A stretch of 64,000 nucleotides of DNA from Roseicyclus marinus (GCF_036322625.1 NZ_AP027266.1:1801001-1865000), one strand, 5' to 3'. Shown: positions 25,396 through 34,632, counted from the stretch's first letter. The notes: generated from the sequence alone by a model not told the origin. Translations and numbers: made by a program.

Positions 25396-26571
25396 ATGGA
25401 CATCCACGAACATCAGGCCAAATCCATCCTGTCCGATTTCGGCGTCCCCGTGCCGCGCGGCCATCTCGCCTTCAGCCCCGAACAGGCCGCCCATGCCAGC
25501 CGTCAACTCGGCGGCCCCTGCGTGGTCAAGGCGCAGATCCATTCCGGCGGGCGCGGGGCCGCAGGCGGCGTGCGGCTCTGCCAGACCGAGGGTGAGGTGC
25601 GCAGCTTCGCCGCCTCCCTCCTTGGCAAGACCCTCGTGACGAAACAGACAGGCGCGACAGGCAAGATCGTCGAACGCCTCTGGATCGAGGAAGCCACCGA
25701 CATCGCGCAGGAAATCTACCTCGGCTTCGTCCTCGACCGGAAATCCGAGCGCATCATGATCGTCGCCTCCGGCCACGGCGGGATGGAGATCGAGGATCTG
25801 GCGGAATCCGATCCCGACAGCCTCGTGCGCATGGTCATCGACCCCGCCGCAGGCCTTGTCGATTACCAGGCCCGCGAACTGGCCTTCCGCCTCGGCCTTT
25901 CGGGCAAGCAGATCGGCCAATTCGTCACCACCTTGCGCGCCTGCTACCGCGCCTATCGCGATCTCGACGCGATGATGGTCGAAATCAACCCGCTCGCCAT
26001 CACGGGCGCGGGCGATCTGGTCGCGCTAGACGCGAAAATGTCCTTCGACACCAACGCCCTCTACCGCCGCCCCACGGTCGCAGCGCTGCGCGATCCGGGG
26101 CAGGAAGACCCGCGCGAGGCAAGCGCCCATGACAACGGTCTGGCCTATGTCGGCCTCGACGGCGACATAGGCTGCATCATCAACGGCGCAGGCCTCGCCA
26201 TGGCCACGATGGACATGATCAAGCTCGCGGGCGGCGCGCCCGCCAATTTCCTCGACATCGGCGGCGGCGCCTCGCCCGAACGGGTCGTCACCGCCTTTCG
26301 CACCGTCCTGACCGATCCCAATGTCGGCGTGATCCTCGTCAACATCTTCGCGGGCATCAACCGCTGCGACTGGATCGCCAAGGGCGTCGTGCAAGCCTAC
26401 CAGGAGGTCGGCCTGACCCTTCCCGTCATCGTCCGCCTCTCGGGCACGAACGTCGAGGAAGGGCGCGAGATCATCCGCCAATCCGGCCTGCCCCTCCTCT
26501 CCGCCGACACGCTGGCCGAGGCCGCCAGACTGGCCGTCCGCGCCCGTCCCACCCCCCTTGCCGCCGAATAA
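25396..26571 (+). CDS. mtkA: malate-CoA ligase beta subunit (succinyl-CoA synthetase beta family)
   Basis: A 391-residue ATP-grasp subunit. Visible motifs are the N-terminal [12 protein letters not shown], the nucleotide-binding region [42 protein letters not shown] and the [17 protein letters not shown] loop ([17 protein letters not shown]). The family includes succinyl-CoA synthetase and malate thiokinase. Linkage to malyl-CoA lyase, as in serine-cycle operons, favours malate as substrate: malate + CoA + ATP to malyl-CoA. The alpha subunit gene follows after 12 bases. A succinyl-CoA synthetase role cannot be ruled out from the sequence alone. Confidence 0.85.
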   Translation: MDIHEHQAKSILSDFGVPVPRGHLAFSPEQAAHASRQLGGPCVVKAQIHSGGRGAAGGVRLCQTEGEVRSFAASLLGKTLVTKQTGATGKIVERLWIEEATDIAQEIYLGFVLDRKSERIMIVASGHGGMEIEDLAESDPDSLVRMVIDPAAGLVDYQARELAFRLGLSGKQIGQFVTTLRACYRAYRDLDAMMVEINPLAITGAGDLVALDAKMSFDTNALYRRPTVAALRDPGQEDPREASAHDNGLAYVGLDGDIGCIINGAGLAMATMDMIKLAGGAPANFLDIGGGASPERVVTAFRTVLTDPNVGVILVNIFAGINRCDWIAKGVVQAYQEVGLTLPVIVRLSGTNVEEGREIIRQSGLPLLSADTLAEAARLAVRARPTPLAAE

Positions 26572-26583
26572 GGACCCCAGACC

Positions 26584-27480
26584 ATGGCCATTCTGATCAC
26601 CAGGGATACCCGCGTCATCATCCAGGGCATGTCCGGCCGCATCGGCCAATTCCATGCCGAGGAGATGATCGCCTATGGCACGAATGTCGTGGGCGGCGTC
26701 ACGCCGGGCAAGGGCGGCGAAACGCTTCTCGGCCGCCCGCTGTTCAACACCGTCCGCGAGGCGGTGGAGGCGACGGGCGCCGATGCCTCCCTCCTCTTCG
26801 TGCCCCCCGCCTTCGCCGCCGACGCGATGATGGAGGCCGCCGATGCGGGCATCAAAACCGCCGTCTGCGTCACCGATGGCCTGCCCGCCCAGGACATGAT
26901 GAAGGTCAAACGCTTCCTCAAACGCTACCCGCGCGAGCGCAAGATGCGCCTCATCGGCCCCAATTGCGCAGGGATGATCAGCCCCGGCATCGGCTTCATG
27001 GGCATCATGCCGCCCCATATCTACAAACAGGGCCGCGTCGGCATCGTGGGCCGCTCGGGTACGCTCGGCTACGAGGCCGCCTCCCAGATGTCGGCCCTCG
27101 GCATCGGCGTCTCGTCTTCCATCGGCATCGGGGGCGATCCGATCAACGGCTCCTCCTTCCGCGACATCCTCGAGCTGTTCGAGAATGACGAGGACACAGA
27201 TGCCGTGATCATGATCGGCGAAATCGGCGGCCCGCAGGAGGCGGAGGCCGCACAATTCGTCCGCGACCACATGACAAAACCGGTCGCGGCCTATGTCGCG
27301 GGCCTCTCCGCCCCCAAGGGCCGCAAGATGGGCCATGCGGGCGCGATCATCTCGGCCTTTGGCGAAAGCGCGCAGGAAAAGGTCGAAATCTTGCAAGATG
27401 CGGGGATCATGGTCGCGCCCAACCCCTCCTCCATGGGCGACACCGTGGCCCGGATGCTCGGCCACAAGGTGGCGGCATGA
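26584..27480 (+). CDS. mtkB: malate-CoA ligase alpha subunit (succinyl-CoA synthetase alpha family)
   Basis: A 298-residue CoA-binding subunit. It begins with the CoA-binding Rossmann domain (RVIIQGMSGRIGQFHAEEM) and has the conserved IGPNCAGMISPG, GIVGRSGTLGYEAA and IGIGGDPINGSSF segments. The phosphorylated histidine is His251 in MGHAGAIISAFG. It overlaps the Meh gene by ATGA. Together with the beta subunit it would activate malate for the lyase encoded upstream. Confidence 0.85.
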   Translation: MAILITRDTRVIIQGMSGRIGQFHAEEMIAYGTNVVGGVTPGKGGETLLGRPLFNTVREAVEATGADASLLFVPPAFAADAMMEAADAGIKTAVCVTDGLPAQDMMKVKRFLKRYPRERKMRLIGPNCAGMISPGIGFMGIMPPHIYKQGRVGIVGRSGTLGYEAASQMSALGIGVSSSIGIGGDPINGSSFRDILELFENDEDTDAVIMIGEIGGPQEAEAAQFVRDHMTKPVAAYVAGLSAPKGRKMGHAGAIISAFGESAQEKVEILQDAGIMVAPNPSSMGDTVARMLGHKVAA

Positions 27481-28355
27481 GCCGCGTGGAATCCTTCGCC
27501 ATGGCGACCCTGCGCGACGCCGAGGATTGGATCGGCCGGACCGAGGAACGCTGGGGCTGCCTGACGCCGGAACTGGCGGGCATGATGTCGGCGGCGGTCT
27601 CCCATCCCCTGTCCCTGCCGCGCGACACGCGGCGGGGCGGGCTTCTGCCCCGGCTCTGGCATTGGGCGGCCTTCCCCGAATTCGTGCCGCTCGCCCAACT
27701 GGGTCAGGACGGCCACCCCGAACTGGGGGATTTCCTGCCGCCCCTGGCCTTTCGCCGCCGCATGTGGGCGGCGGGCGCGCTGACCTTTCACGGCTCCCTG
27801 CGCATCGGGGAACGGCTCCGCCGCAAATCCACCATCCGCTCCGTCACGCCCAAATCGGGGGCCACGGGCGACATGGTCTTCGTCACCGTCGACCACCAGG
27901 TCGAAGGCGAAACCGGCAGTTTCGTCGAGGAACGGCAAGATATCGTCTACCTCCATATCCCCGAGGTCTTCACGCCCCCCAAACGCCTCCCCGAACTGGA
28001 AAATCCCGATTTCGACGAAACCGTGGCCATCACCGAGGCGCGGCTCTTCCGCTTTTCGGCGGCCACCTTCAACGCCCATCGCATCCATTACGACCTGCCC
28101 TATGCACAACAGGTCGAAAAATACCCCGCCCTCGTCACCCATGGGCCGATGCAGGCGATCATGCTGATGGAAACGGCCAAGCGCCACACCGGCGTGCCGC
28201 CCAGGCGCTTCAGCTTCCGGGGGGTCCATCCGATGTTCCACAACCACGACCTGCGCCTGCAGGGCAAGCTTGCCCCCAATGGCAAGACCATGGAACTCGG
28301 CACCGCCACGCCCGAGGGCTATCTTGGCATGACCGCACAGGCGGAGTGGGATTGA
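27477..28355 (+). CDS. meh: mesaconyl-C4-CoA hydratase (Meh-like, MaoC/HTD2 family)
   Basis: A 292-residue hot-dog-fold hydratase with an N-terminal FAS1-type dehydratase half and a C-terminal MaoC-like half (SAATFNAHRIHYDLPYAQ.., with the Asp/His pair of the family). Meh of the 3-hydroxypropionate bi-cycle hydrates mesaconyl-C4-CoA to (S)-citramalyl-CoA. Size and domain order fit. The gene overlaps mtkB by ATGA and shares one base with the Mct gene (TGATG), a tight unit that supports a joint pathway. Beta-hydroxyacyl-ACP dehydratases of HTD2 type are the alternative. Confidence 0.75.
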   Translation: MSRVESFAMATLRDAEDWIGRTEERWGCLTPELAGMMSAAVSHPLSLPRDTRRGGLLPRLWHWAAFPEFVPLAQLGQDGHPELGDFLPPLAFRRRMWAAGALTFHGSLRIGERLRRKSTIRSVTPKSGATGDMVFVTVDHQVEGETGSFVEERQDIVYLHIPEVFTPPKRLPELENPDFDETVAITEARLFRFSAATFNAHRIHYDLPYAQQVEKYPALVTHGPMQAIMLMETAKRHTGVPPRRFSFRGVHPMFHNHDLRLQGKLAPNGKTMELGTATPEGYLGMTAQAEWD

Positions 28356-29593
28356 TGGGCGTTCTCAACGGTATGCGCGTCGTCGAATCCTCCGCCTTCG
28401 TAGCCGTGCCGCTGGCGGGCATGACTTTGGCGCAGATGGGGGCCGAGGTGATCCGCTTCGACCTGCCTACGGGCGGCATGGATGCGACCCGCTGGCCCAT
28501 CGCGCCGAACGGCCAAAGCCTGTTCTGGGCGGGCATGAACAAGGGCAAACGCTCCATCGCCATCGACGTGAAAACGCCGCGCGGGCGCGAAATCGCGCAG
28601 GAAATCATCTGCGCCCCGGGCGACGACGCGGGGCTTTTCATCACCAATCTCGCAACGCCCGGCTGGACCGATCACGCGACCCTTGCCGCTCGCCGCGCCG
28701 ATCTGGTCTCGGTCACGCTGCGCGGCGACCGCCACGGGCGGCCCGCCGTCGATTACACCGTCAATCCCGCCGTGGGCTTTCCCATGGCCACCGGCCCTGA
28801 GGGATCGACCGACCCGGTGGCCCATGCGCTGCCCGCATGGGATGCCATCGCGGGCGGGCTCGTCGTCTCGGGACTTCTCGCCGCTGAACGCCACAGGCTC
28901 CGCCACGGCACGGGCCAGGCCGTCGATCTGACGCTGAAAGACGTGGCCGCGGCCATGCTCGGCCATCTGGGCATCATCGCCGAACACGCGCTGACAGGCC
29001 AAACCCGGGGGCGCGCGGGCAACAGCCTTTACGGGGCCTATGGTCAGGATTTCCAATGCGCCGACGGCAGGCGCGTCATGGTCATCGGCCTGACCGCGCG
29101 GCAATGGCAGAACCTCCTCAAGGTCACCGGGCTGTCCGAACCCATGGCAGCGCTCGCCACGGCCCTCGGCGCCGATTTCCGGGACGAGGGCGCGCGCTGG
29201 CACGCCCGCCACGCGATCACCGCGATCCTTTCCCCGTGGTTCGCCGCCCGCAGTGTCGCCGATTTCGCCGAAAGCTTCGACCGCGCAGGCGTCACATGGT
29301 CCGAATTCCGCAGCTTTTCCCAAGCGATCGAGGAAGACCCCGACCTGTCGCCCGACAACCCGATCTTTTCGCAGATCGACCAACCGGGCCTTGGCCGCTT
29401 CCTCGTCCCCGGCACGCCCTTCGGCTTTTCCGGTCACGAGCGCGAAACCGTCACCCCCGCGCCGCTTCTGGGCCAACACACGGAAGCCGTGCTTGCCGAT
29501 GTCGCGCGCCTGCCCGACCACGAGATCGCTGAGCTGTTCGATCAGGGCATCGTCACCCAACCGGGGCGGGAGGCGCTCCGCCGCGCCTCCTGA
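28355..29593 (+). CDS. mct: mesaconyl-CoA C1-C4 CoA transferase (Mct-like, CaiB/BaiF family III)
   Basis: A 412-residue family III CoA transferase. The N-terminus GMRVVESSAFVAVPLAGMTLA, the CoA-contact region GMNKGKRSIAIDVKTPRGRE and GNSLYGAYGQDF are visible. Unusually for the family, the segment carrying the catalytic aspartate near residue 160 (VDYTVNPAVGFPMATG) is of the Mct type. Length is close to Chloroflexus Mct (about 409). It would move CoA within mesaconate from C1 to C4. It ends three bases from the convergent kynureninase gene. Formyl-CoA transferase-like activity on another acid is the alternative. Confidence 0.75.
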   Translation: MGVLNGMRVVESSAFVAVPLAGMTLAQMGAEVIRFDLPTGGMDATRWPIAPNGQSLFWAGMNKGKRSIAIDVKTPRGREIAQEIICAPGDDAGLFITNLATPGWTDHATLAARRADLVSVTLRGDRHGRPAVDYTVNPAVGFPMATGPEGSTDPVAHALPAWDAIAGGLVVSGLLAAERHRLRHGTGQAVDLTLKDVAAAMLGHLGIIAEHALTGQTRGRAGNSLYGAYGQDFQCADGRRVMVIGLTARQWQNLLKVTGLSEPMAALATALGADFRDEGARWHARHAITAILSPWFAARSVADFAESFDRAGVTWSEFRSFSQAIEEDPDLSPDNPIFSQIDQPGLGRFLVPGTPFGFSGHERETVTPAPLLGQHTEAVLADVARLPDHEIAELFDQGIVTQPGREALRRAS

Positions 29594-29596
29594 GCC

Positions 29597-30784
29597 TCAC
29601 GTCACAGCCTGCCGCGCGCGGTATTCGGGACGGTCCCACAACCTGTCCCGGATGACCTCCTCGAGGATAGAGGCCGCGCGGATCACCTCGTCTTCCGAGA
29701 CGTAAAGCGGGGTAAAGCCGAACCGCATGATATCGGGCGCGCGGAAATCCCCGATCACATCCCGCGCAATCAACGCCTGCATCGCGGCATAGCCCTGCTC
29801 GAACCGGAACGACACCTGGCTGCCCCGCATCGCGGCATCGCGCGGGCTCGCCAGCACCAGCTCCGGGCAGCGCGCCTCCACCTCCGCGATAAAGGTCTCG
29901 CACAAGGCGACCGAGGCCGCGCGGAGCGCCGCCATCTCCACGCCCTCCCAGACCTCCAGCGCCGCTTCCAGCGCGGTCATCTGCAAGACAGGCGGCGTGC
30001 CCACCCGCATCCGCGCCACCCCGGGGCCGGGCCGATAATCCAGATCGAAGGCAAAGGGCGCTTCATGCCCCAACCATCCCGCCAGCGCGGGCCGGACCCT
30101 ATCGGCCAGATCGGGCCGGACATAGATGAAGGCCGGCGCGCCGGGACCGCCGTTGAGATACTTGTAGCTGCAGCCCACCGCGAATTCCGCGCCGCATCCC
30201 GCCAGATCGACCGGCACCGCGCCCGCGCTATGGGCCAGGTCCCAGATCACCACCGCGCCAACCGCATGCGCGCGCGCCGTGATCGCCGCCATGTCATGCA
30301 TCCGGCCGGTGCGGTAATCGACCTGCGTCAGCATCACCACCGCGACCTCTTCGGTGATCGCATCGGCGACATCTTCGGGCTCGACCAGCCGCAACTCGTG
30401 GCCTTGATCCAGATGGGTTAACAAACCCTTTGCGATGTAGAGGTCCGTTGGGAAATTCCCAAGATCTGACAGGATCTGTTTACGTTTCGGTGAGATTTGG
30501 AGCGCCGCCGATAACGCCTGGTAAACCTTGATCGACAGCGTGTCGCCCATCACCACGCTGCCCTCAGGCGCCCCGATCAGCCGCCCGACCGCATCGCCAA
30601 CCCGGGCCGGCTGCGCCATCCACCCGTCAAGGTTCCACCCCTTGATCAGATGCGCGCCCCATTCCTCCGTCACCGCCCGCGCCAGCCGCGCCGGAACCGA
30701 TTTCGGCAATGGCCCCAAGGAGTTGCCGTCCAGATAGATCATCCCCTCGGGGATATCGAACAGATGTTTGCGCAAGATCGTCAT
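29597..30784 (-). CDS. kynU: kynureninase
   Basis: A PLP enzyme that cleaves kynurenine to anthranilate and alanine. The 395-residue protein has the family start YLDGNSLGPLPKSV, the cofactor region WDLAHSAGAVPVDL with the PLP-contact Asp182, and the Schiff-base lysine Lys208 in GCSYKYLNGGPG. The late segment DFRAPDIMRFGFTPLY is typical. It overlaps kynA by four bases. Kynurenine formamidase (kynB) is not in this operon. Confidence 0.95.
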   Translation of the reverse strand: MTILRKHLFDIPEGMIYLDGNSLGPLPKSVPARLARAVTEEWGAHLIKGWNLDGWMAQPARVGDAVGRLIGAPEGSVVMGDTLSIKVYQALSAALQISPKRKQILSDLGNFPTDLYIAKGLLTHLDQGHELRLVEPEDVADAITEEVAVVMLTQVDYRTGRMHDMAAITARAHAVGAVVIWDLAHSAGAVPVDLAGCGAEFAVGCSYKYLNGGPGAPAFIYVRPDLADRVRPALAGWLGHEAPFAFDLDYRPGPGVARMRVGTPPVLQMTALEAALEVWEGVEMAALRAASVALCETFIAEVEARCPELVLASPRDAAMRGSQVSFRFEQGYAAMQALIARDVIGDFRAPDIMRFGFTPLYVSEDEVIRAASILEEVIRDRLWDRPEYRARQAVT

Positions 30785-31611
30785 AGCTGCCCCCTGACCT
30801 GCCAAAGCTCGGGAAACAGCTCCACCTCCAGCATCCGCCGCAGATATTGCACCCCCGATGTCCCGCCCGTGCCCCGTTTGAAGCCGATGATCCGCTCCAC
30901 CGTGGTCACGTGATTGAACCGCCAACGCCGAAAATAGTCTTCCAGATCAACGAGTTTCTCGGCCAGCTCGTAGAGTTCCCACTGCTCTTGCGGCGCCTCG
31001 TAGACCCGCGCCCAGGCGTCCCGGATCGCGTCCTGGGCCTGATGCGGGGCCTCCATCCGGTAATGCTCCGAAAAATCCTGCTCCATCGCCGCGCCAAGCC
31101 GGTCAAGTGCCACATGATAAAGGGATTTTTCCGCCACTTCCGCCACCAGCGCGGCATGAAGCGCGGGCCTGTGTTCATGCACCTTCAGCATCGCCATGTT
31201 GCGATTGCCCAGCATGAATTCGATGCGCCGATACTGATGTGACTGGAATCCCGAGGATTTTCCCAGATCGTCGCGAAAGGCCGTGTATTCGGACGGTGTC
31301 ATTGTCCTGAGCACGTCCCAGGCCCCGTTCAACTGCTCGAATATCCGCGCCACCCGCGTCAACATCTTGAAAACAGGCCTTATTTCACCACCCGCAAGAC
31401 CCGCGCGCGCCGCCGTCAATTCATGGATCGCAAGCCGCATCCACAATTCGCTCGTCTGGTGCTGGATGATGAACAGCATCTCGTCATGCGCATCGGACAG
31501 CGGCTTTTGCCCCTCCAGCAAGCCTTCGAGCGCAAGGTAATCGCCGTAGCTCATCTCCCGCGCATAGGACATCTGCGCGCCGTCAGAGGCGGGATCATAG
31601 GCGTCGGTCAT
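30781..31611 (-). CDS. kynA: tryptophan 2,3-dioxygenase
   Basis: A heme enzyme that opens the indole ring of tryptophan to give N-formylkynurenine. The all-helical 276-residue protein keeps the heme ligand His234 in RFNHVTTVERIIGFK, the active-site His51 in MLFIIQHQTSELWM, and the C-terminal RGTGGTSGVQYLRRM loop. The ATG at 31611 starts the normal N-terminus. A TTG further upstream overlaps the shared 16-bp element and was rejected. No strong ribosome-binding site precedes the start, so translation may depend on other features. Confidence 0.95.
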   Translation of the reverse strand: MTDAYDPASDGAQMSYAREMSYGDYLALEGLLEGQKPLSDAHDEMLFIIQHQTSELWMRLAIHELTAARAGLAGGEIRPVFKMLTRVARIFEQLNGAWDVLRTMTPSEYTAFRDDLGKSSGFQSHQYRRIEFMLGNRNMAMLKVHEHRPALHAALVAEVAEKSLYHVALDRLGAAMEQDFSEHYRMEAPHQAQDAIRDAWARVYEAPQEQWELYELAEKLVDLEDYFRRWRFNHVTTVERIIGFKRGTGGTSGVQYLRRMLEVELFPELWQVRGQL

Positions 31612-31621
31612 GGCAGGGTTC

Positions 31622-31637
31622 CGTTGCAAATGCGATG
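31622..31637 (-). promoter_or_regulatory. 16-bp element shared with hpd, directly upstream of kynA
   Basis: CATCGCATTTGCAACG in the gene direction, ending 10 bases before the kynA start. It is identical, in the same orientation, to the element before hpd at 22256-22271. A protein bound here would cover the kynA translation or transcription start and so would probably repress. Confidence 0.5.
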
Positions 31638-31674
31638 GTTCACCCTGCCCCGAGCCTTGGCCGCGCGCAACCCG

Positions 31675-32601
31675 TCACGCCCCGGCCGACACGCCCACGC
31701 GCGCGCGGCGCGGCCCGACCAGACAGGCCAGTCCAAGGATCACGCCCGAGACCGTGGCGATCATGCCCGCCGCACTCACGGAATTGGCGAAACCCAACCA
31801 GATCGGCCCGTAACCCGCGAGAACATAACCCAAAATCGCCGACAGGATCGCAAAGCCAAGCGACCACCAGACCTGCGCCGACAGGCTGTCGGTCATCAAC
31901 CGCGCGGCGGCGGGCGGGCAGATGAACATCGCGATCACGATGATCGATCCGACCGCATCAAAGGCCGCGACCGCCGCCACCGCCGCCGTCACGACCAGCC
32001 CCAGGGAGATGGCCGAGACCGGCAAGCCGATGGCGCGCGCAAAGCCTTCGTCAAAGGTCGACAGCTTCAGGGGACGCCAGAAAACCCAGGTCAGACAGCC
32101 GATCAACGCCGCAACCACGGCCATGCGCGGCAATTCCGGCGGCAGGCCCGCCAAGGCCACGGGATCGAAAAGGCTCCCCCATCCCTCGGCCCTGAGCCAG
32201 ATCAGCGTTTCCAGATTGCCCATCAGCGCATGTTCGACATCGAGATGCACGCCGCTTGTGTCCGATTGCTCCAACAGCAGCACGCCACCGGCAAAAAGCG
32301 ATGTGAAAACAACACCCATCGCCGCCCCCGGCTCGATCCCGCCCAGACGGCGGATCGCCTCGATCAGCACGACCGCGACCAGCGCGGCCATCCCCGCCCC
32401 CATGAGCATGGGAAAGGCCGCAACCGTGCCCGTGACCAGAAAGGCCACCACGATCCCGGGCAAAACCACATGCGAAATCGCATCCCCGATCAGCGCCTGC
32501 CGCCGCAGGATCAGGAAATTCCCCGGCAGCGCGCAGGCGACAGAGGCCAGAACCCCGATCAGGATCGGCGCGAGGGAAAACTGAACGAATTCAGCCCCCA
32601 T
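31675..32601 (-). CDS. metal ABC transporter permease (TroD/MntB type)
   Basis: A 308-residue inner-membrane permease of the ABC-3 family for Mn2+/Zn2+/Fe2+ import. It has eight or nine hydrophobic segments and the family motif GDAISHVVLPGIVVAFLV near 40-57. ALPGNFLILRRQALIGDAISH is the segment that contacts the ATPase. It is the last gene of a four-gene leftward operon, three bases after the other permease gene. Two different permeases in one operon are normal for the TroABCD layout. Confidence 0.9.
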   Translation of the reverse strand: MGAEFVQFSLAPILIGVLASVACALPGNFLILRRQALIGDAISHVVLPGIVVAFLVTGTVAAFPMLMGAGMAALVAVVLIEAIRRLGGIEPGAAMGVVFTSLFAGGVLLLEQSDTSGVHLDVEHALMGNLETLIWLRAEGWGSLFDPVALAGLPPELPRMAVVAALIGCLTWVFWRPLKLSTFDEGFARAIGLPVSAISLGLVVTAAVAAVAAFDAVGSIIVIAMFICPPAAARLMTDSLSAQVWWSLGFAILSAILGYVLAGYGPIWLGFANSVSAAGMIATVSGVILGLACLVGPRRARVGVSAGA

Positions 32602-32604
32602 GAC

Positions 32605-33816
32605 CTAGCCCGCCACCGGCTGCGGCGGCCCCAGCCGCGCGTCGAAATCGGCGATCTGGTCGGCGGTGAACACCTCTTCGATGGGCGTCAGACCGTCGTA
32701 GCGCCCGGTCAGGCTCGTATCCTGGTGGACACGCCGCGCCACGTCCCAGCGGCGTTCATCCCGCGCGATCTTGGCCGCAAGCGCCCTGCCCTTGTCGGTG
32801 GCGACCCCATCGGCGCGGATCACCCCTTCGGCCCGCAGGATGCGCAGGGTCAGGGGATCATGGATCGGCTCGCCCCTGACCAGCGCCAAGAGCCCCTGCC
32901 GACGATGCACCCGCGCCTGGAACCGGCGATGGGCCAAGCCCGCCGCCAGAACACCCCGCGCGGGCGCAAGGATCAGGGAGAGCGCGAAAAAACCCGCCGC
33001 GATCAGCACGATGATCGGCCCGGTCGGCAGGTCGGGTGCCGAGGCCGACAGCGCGGCACCGACAAAGCCCGACAGGCCCCCGATGGCCCCCGCCGTCCAC
33101 AGCACGAGCTCTACCCGATTGGTCCAGAACCGCGCGGTGACCGCTGGAATGATCAAAAGCGCCACGATCAGGATCAGCCCCACCAGCTTCAGCCCGATCA
33201 CGGTCACGGCCATGACCAGCGCCATCATGGCCAGATCGATCCGCCGCGTATCGACACCCATGGTTGCCGCATACCCCGCATCGAAACTGACAAGCGTCAT
33301 GGGGCGGCGCAACATCCAGATCAGCGCCACCACCAGCGCGCCGCCGATGGCGATGATCTGCGCATCCTGCATCAGCATGCCCGCGGTCGAGCCCAGAAGA
33401 AAATCCTCAAGCCCTGCCTGCCGCCCGCGATCCAGCGTCTGGATCACGGTCAACAGCACGACGCCAAAGCCGAAAAAGACCGACAGAACCGCCCCGATGG
33501 CGGCATCCTCGGCCAGACGCGTGCGGCGTGCGATCCAGTCGACCAGCAGCAATCCGACCCAGGCACTGATGGCCGAGCCGACGAGGAGACCAAGAAGGCT
33601 CCGCCCCTCGCCGCCCAGTGCCACCATGACCAGAAAGGCGATGCCGACACCGGGCAATGTCGCATGGGCCACCGCATCGGACACGAGCGCGCGCTTGCGC
33701 AGGAACAAAAAGGTTCCCGCAGTCCCCGCGGCAAACCCCAAAAGCGCCGCCCCGATGGCGACAAGGGCCGCGTTGTAGCCCGCCTGCAGCGTCAGCGCGT
33801 CAAGGAAAGCCGCCAT
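32605..33816 (-). CDS. metal ABC transporter permease with C-terminal DtxR-like domain (TroC type)
   Basis: A 403-residue protein. Residues 1-290 form an ABC-3 metal permease with the motif SDAVAHATLPGVGIAFLV near 46-63 and many hydrophobic segments. From about 300 to 403 it is soluble, with a winged-helix-like segment HDPLTLRILRAEGVIRADGVATDKG and EEVFTADQIADFDARLGPP. This resembles the metal-dependent-repressor dimerisation domain found on some TroC/MntC permeases. The tail probably sits in the cytoplasm and could sense metal. It lies three bases after the ATPase gene. Confidence 0.88.
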   Translation of the reverse strand: MAAFLDALTLQAGYNAALVAIGAALLGFAAGTAGTFLFLRKRALVSDAVAHATLPGVGIAFLVMVALGGEGRSLLGLLVGSAISAWVGLLLVDWIARRTRLAEDAAIGAVLSVFFGFGVVLLTVIQTLDRGRQAGLEDFLLGSTAGMLMQDAQIIAIGGALVVALIWMLRRPMTLVSFDAGYAATMGVDTRRIDLAMMALVMAVTVIGLKLVGLILIVALLIIPAVTARFWTNRVELVLWTAGAIGGLSGFVGAALSASAPDLPTGPIIVLIAAGFFALSLILAPARGVLAAGLAHRRFQARVHRRQGLLALVRGEPIHDPLTLRILRAEGVIRADGVATDKGRALAAKIARDERRWDVARRVHQDTSLTGRYDGLTPIEEVFTADQIADFDARLGPPQPVAG

Positions 33817-33819
33817 GCC

Positions 33820-34632
33820 TCAGCCCGTGGTCAGGGCAAGATCGGCAAGCTGCGTCGCGGCCAGCCGCCCGCCATAGGTTTCGGCCAGCGCTGCGGGGGT
33901 AAAGGTCGTGGCGACCGGCCCCTCGGCCATGGCGCGGACATTCACAAGAAACACATGGTCGAAATAGGCCGTCACCGTCGACAGGTCGTGATGCACCGCG
34001 ATGACGGATTTCCCCTGCGCCTTGAGGTCTTTCAGCACGTCGATGATGGCGCGCTCGGTCGCGGCATCCACGCCTGCAAAGGGCTCGTCGAGCAGGTAAA
34101 GATCAGCCTCCTGCGCAAGGGCGCGGGCCAGGAACACGCGTTGCTGCTGGCCGCCCGACAATTGCCCGATCTGGCGGTCGGCGAACCCCTCCATCCCCAC
34201 GCGGGCAAGCGCCCCTGTCGCAAGCGCCCGCTCGGCGCGGCTCACGCGACCGAACAGGCCCAGCTTGCGGTATCGGCCCATCAGCACGACATCGAGAACC
34301 GTGGTGGGAAAATCCCAATCGACACTGGCGCGCTGCGGCACATAGGCGATGCGGTCGCGCGCGGCCTCCATCGGCTGGCCAAAGACCGTGACCTGCCCCG
34401 AGACACGCGCAATCAGGCCGAGAGAAGCCTTGAGCAGCGTGGATTTCCCCGCGCCGTTCGGGCCGATGATGGCCGACATCGCCCCCGCCGGAAAGGTCGC
34501 ATCGACCGAGAAAAGCGCAGGCTTTTCGCCATAGCTGACCGTCAGGCCGCGCAGGGCAAGCGGGCTGGAGGGATCGCCCCCCCGGCCCGTCGCCTGCCCA
34601 TCCGTTGCCGCGAGTGTCAGCGTTTCGCCCAT
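33820..34632 (-). CDS. metal ABC transporter ATP-binding protein (TroB type)
   Basis: A 270-residue ABC ATPase: Walker A IGPNGAGKSTLLKASLG near 57, signature LSGGQQQRVFLARAL, Walker B LYLLDEPFAGVD, and switch histidine in VIAVHHDLSTV. Start 34632 is preferred because it follows GAGGGGAGAC. An ATG at 34644 overlapping the binding-protein stop is possible and would add four residues. Gene order and sequence fit Mn/Zn importers. Confidence 0.9.
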   Translation of the reverse strand: MGETLTLAATDGQATGRGGDPSSPLALRGLTVSYGEKPALFSVDATFPAGAMSAIIGPNGAGKSTLLKASLGLIARVSGQVTVFGQPMEAARDRIAYVPQRASVDWDFPTTVLDVVLMGRYRKLGLFGRVSRAERALATGALARVGMEGFADRQIGQLSGGQQQRVFLARALAQEADLYLLDEPFAGVDAATERAIIDVLKDLKAQGKSVIAVHHDLSTVTAYFDHVFLVNVRAMAEGPVATTFTPAALAETYGGRLAATQLADLALTTG

